Shown one piece after another: positions 24,120 through 31,880 of a DNA stretch of 33,752 bases. The notes below the pieces were generated by a model, which saw nothing but the letters and a program-made list of their open reading frames with translations, was not told where the DNA came from and searched no databases. The stretch is from Oscillospiraceae bacterium (GTDB lineage: Bacteria > Bacillota > Clostridia > Oscillospirales > CAG-382). The stretch covers positions 1 to 33,752 of the forward strand of contig SVSD01000017.1 in NCBI GenBank assembly GCA_015064485.1. Direction: 5' to 3'. The translations under genes and the position numbers were made by a program. Each line of letters begins with the position of its first letter. Position 1 is the stretch's first letter.

Positions 24120-24974
24120 TTATTTTTCTGCAAAAAGCTGTGCAGACTTCAATGTGTTTTTCATAAGCATTGTTATTGTCATAGGGCCTACACCGCCGGG
24201 AACAGGCGTAATATATGCTGCTTTCTTTTCACATTCATCATATACCACATCGCCGCAAAGCTTGCCCTGCGAGTTTCTATTCATTCCCACATCAATTACA
24301 ACAGCGCCTTCTTTTATCATATCTCCCTTAACAAAATCTGCTTTCCCGACCGCAGAAATTACTATATCCGCTTCTTTTGTTACCTTCGCAACATCCGGTG
24401 TTCTCGAATGGCACACGGTAACAGTACAGTTTTTATGAAGCATAAGCATTGCCATAGGTTTTCCGACAATATCGCTTCTTCCGATAACAACACAGCTTTT
24501 ACCGCAGGTTTCAATTCCGTATTCGTCAAGAAGCTCTGTAATTCCCGCAGGAGTGCAAGGAACAAAATCATAGTCGCCTATCATAATCTTACCGACATTT
24601 ACGGGATGGAATGCATCAACATCCTTTTCGGGGCGGATTGCAAGCTGAATTTTCTTTTCATCGATATGTCGGGGTGTGGGCGATTGTACAAGTATTCCAT
24701 GTACCTTTTTGTCCGAATTAAGCTCGTCTATAAGCTTTAAAAGTTCTTCTTCCGTCGTCTTTTCGGGGAGAGCATATTCAAAAGAATTATATCCTACTTC
24801 CTCACAAGCCTTCTTTTTGTTGCGGACATATATTTGTGATGCGGGGTCTTCGCCTACAATAATTACTGCAAGACCCGGTGCATATCCGTATTTTTCTTTA
24901 AATTCTATTGTTTTTTGAGCAAGGTCAGCTCTTACTTTAGCGCTTGTCGCCTTGCCGTCCATAATAATTGCCAT
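24120..24974 (-). CDS. folD: Methylenetetrahydrofolate dehydrogenase/cyclohydrolase
   Basis: Bifunctional one-carbon enzyme converting 5,10-methylene-THF to 10-formyl-THF. Visible motifs are VGEDPASQIYVRNKKKACEEVG (including the catalytic Lys region), VQSPTPRHIDEKKI, the NADP site VVIGRSDIVGKPMAMLM and the C-terminal PVPGGVGPMTITMLMKNT. 284 residues, normal length. It is the last gene of the ymfF-ymfH-MBL-lgt-folD unit, 2 bp after lgt, with GGAGAAT inside the lgt end. Confidence 0.97.
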   Translation of the reverse strand: MAIIMDGKATSAKVRADLAQKTIEFKEKYGYAPGLAVIIVGEDPASQIYVRNKKKACEEVGYNSFEYALPEKTTEEELLKLIDELNSDKKVHGILVQSPTPRHIDEKKIQLAIRPEKDVDAFHPVNVGKIMIGDYDFVPCTPAGITELLDEYGIETCGKSCVVIGRSDIVGKPMAMLMLHKNCTVTVCHSRTPDVAKVTKEADIVISAVGKADFVKGDMIKEGAVVIDVGMNRNSQGKLCGDVVYDECEKKAAYITPVPGGVGPMTITMLMKNTLKSAQLFAEK

Positions 24975-24976
24975 AA

Positions 24977-25912
24977 TTATTCTCCTTTATCTGTTTCGTT
25001 TTGATCGGGAATTTCCATTTCCGAATCATCCTCAAAACATTTAACACACTTATCAAGATTATTTGTTTTCTTTTTTGCAATATTTCTGCCTATTATGATA
25101 AATACCACACCTGCTATTGCAAATATACCGCCAAGAAGCTGGGAAAAACGGAAAGATCCGCTCATAAGGCTGTCGGTACGCAAACCCTCGATGAAAAATC
25201 TGCCAAACCCATACCACGAAAAATATAATGCGGCAATTTCGCCGTCGAACTTTTTATGATTGAAAAGAAAGTGTATAAGTATAAGACCTGAAAGATTCCA
25301 TAGCGATTCATAAAGGAATGTAGGATGAACTTCGATTACCCCTACCCTTGCGTTTTCTATAACCATTCTGAAGATATAGTTGTTTTCGAAAAATGGTGTT
25401 GCTATATCCCCGATAAACGGGAAGTTTATTTTTTCAAGCAAACCAAACGCTTCCGCGTTGAAGAAATTGCCCCATCTGCCGCATATCTGACCTATCATAA
25501 CGGCAGGTGCAAAATAGTCTATAACCTCAAAAAAACTCGCCTTCTTAACTTTTGACACAATAAACATCGCCAAAAGCCCGCCTAAAATCGCACCGTAAAT
25601 CGCAATTCCGCCATTCCAAATTGCTATAACATCATAAAATGTCTTATAATCCTCAAGATTAAACAAAACATAATAAAGTCTTGCACAAACAATACCCGCA
25701 GGCACTGCAAAGATCACATAATCAAGAAGGTCGTCAATACTGTATGAATTCTTTTTCGCTCTGTAAAGCGCATAAGATACACCAAGTATCATACCAAGCA
25801 TAATCATCAAAGCATACCAGCGCACAGTAATCGGAAAACCTTCGGGTGTTGCAACAGGATTGATTGCAAAAGGTCCTATACCAAGTCCCGGGAAAGATAT
25901 ATTACTTACCAA
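24977..25912 (-). CDS. lgt: Prolipoprotein diacylglyceryl transferase
   Basis: Integral membrane enzyme that attaches diacylglycerol to the lipobox Cys of lipoproteins such as the ZnuA encoded nearby. The Lgt signature is GRWGNFFNAEAFG. The HPTFLYESLWN motif and the YGFGRFFIEGLR segment with its conserved Arg and Glu are also present. A charged C-terminal tail of about 35 residues (KCVKCFEDDSEMEIPDQNE) extends beyond the usual end. The start is TTG at 25912, supported by GGAGG at 25921-25925 with 8-bp spacing. Confidence 0.95.
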   Translation of the reverse strand: MVSNISFPGLGIGPFAINPVATPEGFPITVRWYALMIMLGMILGVSYALYRAKKNSYSIDDLLDYVIFAVPAGIVCARLYYVLFNLEDYKTFYDVIAIWNGGIAIYGAILGGLLAMFIVSKVKKASFFEVIDYFAPAVMIGQICGRWGNFFNAEAFGLLEKINFPFIGDIATPFFENNYIFRMVIENARVGVIEVHPTFLYESLWNLSGLILIHFLFNHKKFDGEIAALYFSWYGFGRFFIEGLRTDSLMSGSFRFSQLLGGIFAIAGVVFIIIGRNIAKKKTNNLDKCVKCFEDDSEMEIPDQNETDKGE

Positions 25913-25933
25913 AAACTATTCCTCCTTTACTTT

Positions 25934-26962
25934 TCATCCGCACCGGCCGCAAGGAATATAGCCATTTTCACAAAGGCTTCTTAATGTACCCTTATACTCT
26001 TTGCGGTTTTTGTCGGAAATCGTTTTTGCTCCATCGCACTCAGGAAGATGGAATTTTTTATTATGGGTATTAAGCACAAAATTCTTTTGACTTTCACCCT
26101 TTGATGTAACAAAACTTACTGTCTTCCCGTCACTTGTACAGATAATATCACCCAAAATGTCGGTACGGTACATTGTAACATCAAATTCTCTAAGCTTTTC
26201 AACTGTTTCATCGTGGGGGTGGCCGTAGGAATTTCCCTTTCCGCAGGAAATCACAGCAAAATCCGGATCTGCAAGATGAAGAAAATAATTTGAAGTCGAG
26301 GAAGAGCTTCCGTGATGCCCCGCCTTAAGGACAGTAGTATTGATATCAAAACCGTTTTCTATTATATATTCTTCAACTTCAGCTTCAGCATCGCCCATAA
26401 ACAAAAACGAAACCTCGCCGTATTCAAGCTTCAAAGCAATTGAAGTATTATTTGTGTCCTTACCGCAATTACAGGCAAGAACTTCAATATTCGCATTTCC
26501 CAACGAAAATGTATCTTTCGGTGACGGAACTACAATTTCAAGTCCTTTTGCTTCAACCGACTTTTTAAAATCGGAAAAGAACTTTGTATCATCATCTGTA
26601 ACAGGACACAAAACATTTCCAACATCCGCAAAATGAAAAGCTCCCGGTAGTCCTCCCATATGATCTTCATGAGCGTGAGTTCCGACAACATAATCAAGAT
26701 ATTCTATACCGTTCTTTTCAAGATATGTATATATAAGGTCGGAATCACCTTTGTTACCGCCGTCGATCAGCATACTCTTTCCATCGCACAAAATAAGCGT
26801 CGCATCTGCCTGTCCCACATCTATAAAATGTACGGAAAGTCCGGATCCGGAATCGGTCCCGTTTGGAACAAATTCCGTTTCGCTCGGCATAAACATATAA
26901 AGCACCGCCGCCACACAAACAAGTATTGCGGCGATGCAGATAATTACAGATACTATTTTCAT
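25934..26962 (-). CDS. ComEC-like extracellular metallo-beta-lactamase-fold hydrolase
   Basis: A hydrophobic N-terminus (about 3-27) acts as signal or anchor. It is followed by an MBL-fold domain with GTHAHEDHMGG as the metal motif and HHGSSSSTS and YGHPHDET as the later ones, the pattern of the ComEC/Rec2 C-terminal domain. The last about 45 residues hold a separate Cys/His segment, FHLPEC...GYIPCGRCG, similar to the Ada-like metal-binding motif found after such domains in Clostridia. It is probably an extracytoplasmic nuclease or phosphodiesterase, but the substrate is unknown. The ribosome binding site is weak, and it starts 1 bp past ymfH. Confidence 0.88.
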   Translation of the reverse strand: MKIVSVIICIAAILVCVAAVLYMFMPSETEFVPNGTDSGSGLSVHFIDVGQADATLILCDGKSMLIDGGNKGDSDLIYTYLEKNGIEYLDYVVGTHAHEDHMGGLPGAFHFADVGNVLCPVTDDDTKFFSDFKKSVEAKGLEIVVPSPKDTFSLGNANIEVLACNCGKDTNNTSIALKLEYGEVSFLFMGDAEAEVEEYIIENGFDINTTVLKAGHHGSSSSTSNYFLHLADPDFAVISCGKGNSYGHPHDETVEKLREFDVTMYRTDILGDIICTSDGKTVSFVTSKGESQKNFVLNTHNKKFHLPECDGAKTISDKNRKEYKGTLRSLCENGYIPCGRCG

Positions 26963-26963
26963 A

Positions 26964-28241
26964 TTACAACGGGAGAATCTTAGAAAGAACGATATGTTCT
27001 TCTATGAAAGAGTTGTTAAAGCGTTTTGTTATATCTTCAAGTGTTACAGACGAAATAACTTCGGGATAATCGAGCATATCAAAATCTTTGAAAACATACG
27101 ATATAAATTCGTTTGCAATTTCCTCTGTGCTGTTGAATGAGCGGATATTGGATGCGTAAAATACTCGTTTTACACGCTCAAAATCCTCTTTATCAAAACC
27201 GCTTTCCTTATATTTTTCGATTTCTGCAAGTATTTCATTATAAACCTTATCGGGCTGGGAAGAATATCCGGAAATCTCGCAAAATCCGAAGTTGGTATGA
27301 GCTTCATATCCCGATGAAAATGCTGAATTTATAAGTCCGCTTTCATAAAGTCTTGTATAAAGAGGACTAGCCTTTCCGAAAATAAGTTCAAGAATAATTT
27401 CGTATTCTGCCTGTTTCTTTGCAAGTGTGCGTCCTGTTTCGGGCTGCTTTGTATCCTTGATCCCTACAGCAAAAAGCGGCATTGATACGCTTAATTTCTG
27501 TGAAATTTCCTTTTGATATACACTTTCGGGCTCGTCGGGGAAAATTCTTTCTGGCGAAATAACAGGAGCTTCCTTGAGATATTCGTCACACACAGAAAGA
27601 ACAGTATCCGGATCAATATTGCCGCAAACAACAAGCGCCATATTTCTAAGATTATAGAAAGTATTGTATGCTTCATAAAGTGTTTCGGGAGTAATCTCGG
27701 CAATTGTTTCAACAGTACCCGCAGTATCAATTCTTGCAGGATGGTTGTGATAAAGCGCGGTCAAGGTATTGAAATAAAGCCGCCAGCCGGGATTATCGTC
27801 ATACATTCTTATTTCCTGACCGATTATGCCCTGTTCTTTAGCAACGGTTTCATCAGTAAAATACGGATGGGTTACAAAGTCAAGAAGTATTGCAAGAGAT
27901 TCTTTCATATTTTCTGTTGCAGAAAAAAGATACACCGTTTTATCGCTTGAGGTATATGCATTCGCACTCGCGCCGTATTCGGCATATTTCTTGAATGTAT
28001 CAATACCGTCTTCGTTTTCAAAAAGCTTATGCTCAAGAAAATGGGCAATACCGTCAGGAAGAACGGTTTCCTTTCCGCCGCAGGAAAAATGATTGTCTAC
28101 CGAACCGAAATTTGTTCCGAAAACAGCATATCCGGTACCGTGATTTTTCGGTATAACATATACCGGCAAACCGCTTTTATGACAGGTATAATAATACTTT
28201 TCGTCTATAGCTTTATTTTCTTTCAGTATAAATTCACTCAA
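26964..28241 (-). CDS. ymfH: M16-family peptidase-like protein, YmfH type
   Basis: 425 residues of the M16 fold. The inverted zinc motif is HFLEH (about residues 66-70) with a downstream EQGIIGQEIRMYDD segment supplying the third ligand. In Bacillus, YmfF and YmfH form an M16 pair; they have been annotated as associated with EF-P 5-aminopentanol modification, though that link is from memory. The start is TTG at 28241, overlapping the ymfF stop as TTGA, with GGAGGTGAC upstream. Confidence 0.9.
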   Translation of the reverse strand: MSEFILKENKAIDEKYYYTCHKSGLPVYVIPKNHGTGYAVFGTNFGSVDNHFSCGGKETVLPDGIAHFLEHKLFENEDGIDTFKKYAEYGASANAYTSSDKTVYLFSATENMKESLAILLDFVTHPYFTDETVAKEQGIIGQEIRMYDDNPGWRLYFNTLTALYHNHPARIDTAGTVETIAEITPETLYEAYNTFYNLRNMALVVCGNIDPDTVLSVCDEYLKEAPVISPERIFPDEPESVYQKEISQKLSVSMPLFAVGIKDTKQPETGRTLAKKQAEYEIILELIFGKASPLYTRLYESGLINSAFSSGYEAHTNFGFCEISGYSSQPDKVYNEILAEIEKYKESGFDKEDFERVKRVFYASNIRSFNSTEEIANEFISYVFKDFDMLDYPEVISSVTLEDITKRFNNSFIEEHIVLSKILPL

Positions 28242-29524
28242 TTTTTGTCACCTCCGTCATTCAAAGTACCTTTCAGGAAGAATACTGTGTCAAGCTCTGT
28301 TCCAATTGCGCATTTTGCAATCTGCTCTTTTGTAACTTTTGCGATCTCGTCTATCACATCTTCCACAGTCTTTTCGCTGCCGCCGATAAGACGGGAAAGA
28401 TACCAGAAAGAAAGGTTGGGTGCATCATCAAAAAGCTCGCGGTAAGAGTTTGTGAGCGCCTTTTTGGCATTGACAAGCTCTTCATCCGAAATGATACCGC
28501 GTTTAACATTTTCAAGCTGTAAAACTATCTCATTCTTTGCTTTTTCATAGTTTTCAACTTCGATTCCCGAGGCTACTGTCAGTATTCCCTTATGAGATTC
28601 GGGCAGTGAACGGCAGTAATAGCAAAGACTCATTTTTTCTCTTACATTTTCAAAAAGCTTGCTTGTAGGAGAACCGCCGAAAAGATTATTGAAAACAAGA
28701 TATGAGGTATAATCTTCGTCAGAGATGGTCGTACCCGATGAAAATGCCATAATAAGTTTGCCCTGTGCCACTTCCATTTCCTCAACTATCTCTTCAACAT
28801 CATTTCTTTTGCGGACAAACTGTTGAGTAGATGCTTTAAGGGTATAATTTCTTTCTATGTCGCAAATCAGCTTCTTAACGCTTTCAATAAGTTTTTTCTC
28901 ATCGCATTTTCCCGTATAGAAAAATTCCATACGAGCACTCGACATTAGATTTTTATAAAATTCATAAAGATCTTTTCCGCAGATCTTTTCAACATTTTCA
29001 ATGCTTCCGTTTTCACTTACGGCAAAATTTTCGCCCTTACACATCGCCTGATGACATTTTTTCATAGCATAAGCGTTTTTGTTATTAATAAGTGCATTTA
29101 TTGCGTCAATAAGATTCTTCTTTTCGGTCTGTACATATTCATCTTTAAAAGCACCGCCGTTTACAAGAGGCTTAAAAACGATATTTTTAACAGTATCAAA
29201 AACATCGTCAAAAAGAGTTTCGCCCGCCGGGAGAAGAATTTCACGCAAAAAGTCAACACCAAAACCTACTATCTGCATTTCTCCCCTTTTCATAACTCTT
29301 GTAGAAAAGCCTGTGGAATAAAGATAGTCAAGTCTTTTTGTAATTTCCGCCATAGTGGGATACTTTTCGCATCCTCTTTTTATAACCATAGGCAAAAGCG
29401 CTGCGTATGATGCAGTTTCCTCGCGCAGGGGCAGAATAATATTGATATCAAAATAGTCTGTTTTAAATTTATCCGATTCGATAATATTGAGATATATGCC
29501 GTCGGAAAGCTTTATTCTTTTCAT
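28238..29524 (-). CDS. ymfF: M16-family partner protein without zinc motif, YmfF type
   Basis: 428 residues of the M16 fold with no HxxEH motif, as expected for the inactive half of a YmfF-YmfH heterodimer. Homology is shown by the ordered segments TTISDEDYTSYLVFNNLFGGSPTSKLFENVREKMSLCY and ELVNAKKALTNSYRELFDD. It begins the operon, with GGAGG before its ATG and a promoter 33-61 bp upstream. Confidence 0.88.
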   Translation of the reverse strand: MKRIKLSDGIYLNIIESDKFKTDYFDINIILPLREETASYAALLPMVIKRGCEKYPTMAEITKRLDYLYSTGFSTRVMKRGEMQIVGFGVDFLREILLPAGETLFDDVFDTVKNIVFKPLVNGGAFKDEYVQTEKKNLIDAINALINNKNAYAMKKCHQAMCKGENFAVSENGSIENVEKICGKDLYEFYKNLMSSARMEFFYTGKCDEKKLIESVKKLICDIERNYTLKASTQQFVRKRNDVEEIVEEMEVAQGKLIMAFSSGTTISDEDYTSYLVFNNLFGGSPTSKLFENVREKMSLCYYCRSLPESHKGILTVASGIEVENYEKAKNEIVLQLENVKRGIISDEELVNAKKALTNSYRELFDDAPNLSFWYLSRLIGGSEKTVEDVIDEIAKVTKEQIAKCAIGTELDTVFFLKGTLNDGGDKN

Positions 29525-29556
29525 ATATACCTCCGATATATTTATATACAGATTAT

Positions 29557-29585
29557 ATTATATACCAAAAACACTCCGATATCAA
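29557..29585 (-). promoter_or_regulatory. Promoter of the ymfF-folD operon
   Basis: Minus-strand TTGATA (29580-29585), 17 bp, TATAAT (29557-29562). Confidence 0.75.
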
Positions 29586-29645
29586 TAAATTTCGGAAAAT
29601 TTTGCTTTATTTAACAACTGATATGATAAAAAATTATCAAAAATA

Positions 29646-29674
29646 TTGAAAAACAGGAAAGTTTATGATATAAT
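29646..29674 (+). promoter_or_regulatory. Promoter of the TIM-barrel gene
   Basis: TTGAAA (29646-29651), 17 bp, TATAAT (29669-29674); divergent from the ymfF promoter about 60 bp away. Confidence 0.75.
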
Positions 29675-29732
29675 GTCATTTGTGAATTAATGTAAAAAAA
29701 TAACTTTTTTAATTTCAAGGAGATTTTTTGAT

Positions 29733-30527
29733 ATGTTCGAGAAACTTGGAGTACAGGCGTACACCTTCCGAAAGTATTATGACGGACAGGATTCGAGCCA
29801 GGCTACTCTTGAAAAGGCGTTCAGAACTATAAAAGATTACGGATATGATGAGATACAGACCGCAGGCTTTGGTGCTGTAGGAATCGAAAAATACGCACAG
29901 CTTGCCCACGATGCAGGTCTTGAGATCATCGGTACTCATTATGACTACAATGAATTGACAAACGATATCGACGAAGCGATGAGAAAGCATTCTGAAATAC
30001 TCGGAACAAACATAATCGGTATCGGCAGTATGCCTTTTGAAGCAAGAAGTTCAAAGGAAGAACTTTTCAAGTTCATTGATACCTTTAACAGAATCAGCGA
30101 AACCGTATACTCAAACGGTTTTAAACTTACCTATCACAACCATCATTTTGAATTTGTGAAATTCGATGACGGCAAAACCATTATGGACTACCTTTATGAA
30201 GAATTAAACCCTGTTACAATTTCCTTCTGCCTTGATACCCATTGGGTACAGAGAGGCGGTGCCAATCCTACAACATGGGTCGAAAAACTTGCAGGAAGAA
30301 TCGATATTCTGCATTTAAAGGATATGGGTGTTATAAACAGTGACTCCGGAGTTGTCCCGTTTATCACAGAAGTCGGAAACGGTCAGATGGATTTTGACAG
30401 CATCTGTGCCGCAGCTGAAAAGGGCGGAGTAAGATATTATTGCGTTGAACAGGATACCTGCCCCGGCGATCCTCTTGACAGCCTTAAGATCAGCGCTGAT
30501 TACATCAGAAAAAAATATATGGCATAA
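29733..30527 (+). CDS. Xylose-isomerase-like TIM barrel, sugar phosphate isomerase/epimerase family
   Basis: 264 residues of the AP-endonuclease-2/xylose-isomerase-like barrel. The fold's landmarks are present: LGVQAYTFRK at the start, HNHHFEF, CLDTHWVQRGG, ILHLKDMG and the late VEQDTCPGDPLDSL with a metal-binding Glu. Relatives isomerise or epimerise sugars and inositols; the substrate is not evident. It is monocistronic, with its own promoter and terminator and AAGGAG before the ATG. Confidence 0.88.
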   Translation: MFEKLGVQAYTFRKYYDGQDSSQATLEKAFRTIKDYGYDEIQTAGFGAVGIEKYAQLAHDAGLEIIGTHYDYNELTNDIDEAMRKHSEILGTNIIGIGSMPFEARSSKEELFKFIDTFNRISETVYSNGFKLTYHNHHFEFVKFDDGKTIMDYLYEELNPVTISFCLDTHWVQRGGANPTTWVEKLAGRIDILHLKDMGVINSDSGVVPFITEVGNGQMDFDSICAAAEKGGVRYYCVEQDTCPGDPLDSLKISADYIRKKYMA

Positions 30528-30532
30528 GTATT

Positions 30533-30562
30533 AAAGTCCCGAAATTCGGGACTTTTCTTTTG
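30533..30562 (+). terminator. Terminator of the TIM-barrel gene
   Basis: AAAGTCCCG and CGGGACTTT stem with a 5-nt loop (30533-30555), then TCTTTT. Confidence 0.88.
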
Positions 30563-30565
30563 ATA

Positions 30566-30594
30566 TTGTAAAAAAATCAAATTTGCTGTATAAT
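30566..30594 (+). promoter_or_regulatory. Promoter of the NUDIX gene
   Basis: TTGTAA (30566-30571), 17 bp, TATAAT (30589-30594), just after the terminator above. Confidence 0.65.
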
Positions 30595-30628
30595 ACTTTT
30601 GTTAATTAACATTGTAACGGAGAAACAT

Positions 30629-31150
30629 ATGGAACATTGGGACATATATAACATTAACAGAGAAAAAACCGACAAGACTATGGTGCGGGGAAATAAAATC
30701 GAAAACGGCGATTTTCACCTTGTTGTTCACGCCTGTATTTTTAATTCCTCGGGGCAGATGCTCATACAGAAGCGTCAGCCCTTTAAAACGGGCTGGTCGG
30801 GTATGTGGGATCTTTCTGTCGGTGGAAGTGCGGTTTCCGGTGATACAAGCGCAAAAGCAATTGAAAGAGAACTTTTTGAAGAGCTTGGCTTTGAAATTGA
30901 TTTATCCGGCGTTCGCCCTCACCTTACAATAAATTTCGACGGTGCTTTTGACGATATTTATCTTATAAACAGGGATATAGATATAAGTTCACTCAAGCTT
31001 CAGTATGAAGAGGTAGAGACCGTAAAATGGGCAAGATCCGACGAAATATGTAAAATGATCGACGAAGGCATTTTTATCCCCTACTATAAAAACTACATAA
31101 AACTTCTTTTTGATATGAGGCATAATTACGGTGCGGCGGATATTAAATAA
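30629..31150 (+). CDS. NUDIX hydrolase
   Basis: 173 residues. The Nudix box lies at about 66-88 (starting GSAVSGD and ending RELFEELGF). The usual Glu at the GX5E position is Asp72, as in some IPP-isomerase-like members, while the metal-binding REUxEE part is intact. The opening MEHWDIYNINREKT resembles the Nudix group related to IPP isomerase. The substrate is unknown. The start at 30629 has CGGAG just upstream; an earlier in-frame start at 30599 lies at the promoter and is not used. Confidence 0.88.
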   Translation: MEHWDIYNINREKTDKTMVRGNKIENGDFHLVVHACIFNSSGQMLIQKRQPFKTGWSGMWDLSVGGSAVSGDTSAKAIERELFEELGFEIDLSGVRPHLTINFDGAFDDIYLINRDIDISSLKLQYEEVETVKWARSDEICKMIDEGIFIPYYKNYIKLLFDMRHNYGAADIK

Positions 31151-31175
31151 AAAGTTTGGAAAATTCATAAACCTA

Positions 31176-31204
31176 TTGCAAAAACCAAAAAAAGCGGGTA
31201 TAAT
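31176..31204 (+). promoter_or_regulatory. Promoter of ssrA
   Basis: TTGCAA (31176-31181), 17 bp, TATAAT (31199-31204). Transcription would begin about 25 nt before the mature tmRNA end. Confidence 0.75.
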
Positions 31205-31235
31205 ATTAAGGCTGTTATAAAAAGCAGCTCTCTCC

Positions 31236-31590
31236 GGGGGCGTAAAGGTTTCGACGGGGAAGTTGATATACGATAAGCGAGCAGAGGTTGCGGAAGCTCT
31301 TTAAAACGCCGTATTTTAAAAATAAACGCTAACAATAATAAATTAGCTCTCGCTGCCTGACTTACGGCAGCCATCGTACCGTTGATTACTGCGGCTTCGG
31401 ATACGGTGTCATTTAGCAGTGAACGTGAGATAGCTTAAGCTTTGCGGCTTTCCATGAATTTATGAAGCTACCTTTTACCGTCGTTTGTTTGCTGATGGCA
31501 GTAAAAGGGAAATCTAACAACAAACTGCGCTCGGAGAAGGTTGTGTAAAGGCTTTTTCGGACAGGGGTTCGACTCCCCTCGCCTCCACCA
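31236..31590 (+). ncRNA. ssrA: tmRNA (ssrA), ribosome rescue
   Basis: The 5' end GGGGGCGTAAAGGTTTCGAC and the 3' end GGTTCGACTCCCCTCGCCTCCACCA-type segment (T-loop, acceptor and encoded CCA at 31588-31590) pair to form the tRNA-like domain. The acceptor stem has 7 pairs with one G-U. The tag reading frame runs from GCT at 31328 to TGA at 31358-31360 and encodes ANNNKLALAA. The final LALAA directs tagged proteins to proteases such as ClpXP and Lon. Length is 355 nt. It works with SmpB, which is not in this window. Confidence 0.97.
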
Positions 31591-31594
31591 AATT

Positions 31595-31634
31595 ATAACC
31601 CTGACTTTGATAAAAAGTTGGGGTTATTGTTTTT
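31595..31634 (+). terminator. Terminator of ssrA
   Basis: A 14-bp stem with two G-T pairs (31595-31608 with 31614-31627), loop GATAA, then TGTTTTT. Confidence 0.88.
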
Positions 31635-31677
31635 GGCTTAAAATAAGGCTTTCCAGTACTTTTGTAACAATAAACAA

Positions 31678-31709
31678 ACCGCTTCGAATTATCATCGGAG
31701 CGGTTTTTT
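31678..31709 (+). terminator. Second terminator downstream of ssrA
   Basis: A 10-bp stem (31678-31687 with 31695-31704, one G-T pair), then TTTTT. Between the two terminators (31635-31677) nothing is recognised. Confidence 0.82.
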
Positions 31710-31740
31710 CGTGTTTTTAGATGCTTTTTGAAAAGTAATA

Positions 31741-31800
31741 GGGTTCAGATGGCTTAAAAGGGGTTCATATGATATAAAAAGGGTTCACATAGTTAACAAA
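31741..31800. repeat. Three tandem 20-bp iteron-like repeats
   Basis: Copies begin at 31741, 31761 and 31781, each starting GGGTTCA followed after one base by AT and ending A-rich. At least 12 of 20 positions are identical in all three. The exact 20-bp period, about two helical turns, places the sites on one DNA face. They lie between the ssrA terminators and the promoter of the next gene. They could be an operator array or recombinase arm sites. Confidence 0.8.
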
Positions 31801-31836
31801 ATCGTCAAATACCTTTATTTTTTAATACTTATGTGA

Positions 31837-31842
31837 TATAAT
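31837..31842 (+). promoter_or_regulatory. -10 element of the accessory cassette
   Basis: TATAAT preceded by GTGA, about 40 bp before the start codon. No convincing -35 is seen at 16-18 bp, which would fit a promoter needing an activator bound at the upstream repeats. Confidence 0.45.
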
Positions 31843-31880
31843 TAAAATATATTTGAAGATGTGACAAAGGAGATTTCGTA

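Noticed and set aside
30599..30628. Upstream extension of the NUDIX gene
   Set aside because: The longer start overlaps the promoter and lacks a ribosome binding site; the ATG at 30629 has one.
31562..31770. AGGGGTTC shared by the tmRNA T-loop and the middle iteron, as an att direct repeat
   Set aside because: Only about eight bases are identical, the T-loop sequence is constrained by tRNA structure, and the match does not continue to the tmRNA end.
31741..31800. Short CRISPR-like array
   Set aside because: Period of 20 bp with a 7-bp core is too short for repeat-spacer units, there are no unique spacers of 30 bp or so, and no cas gene is near.
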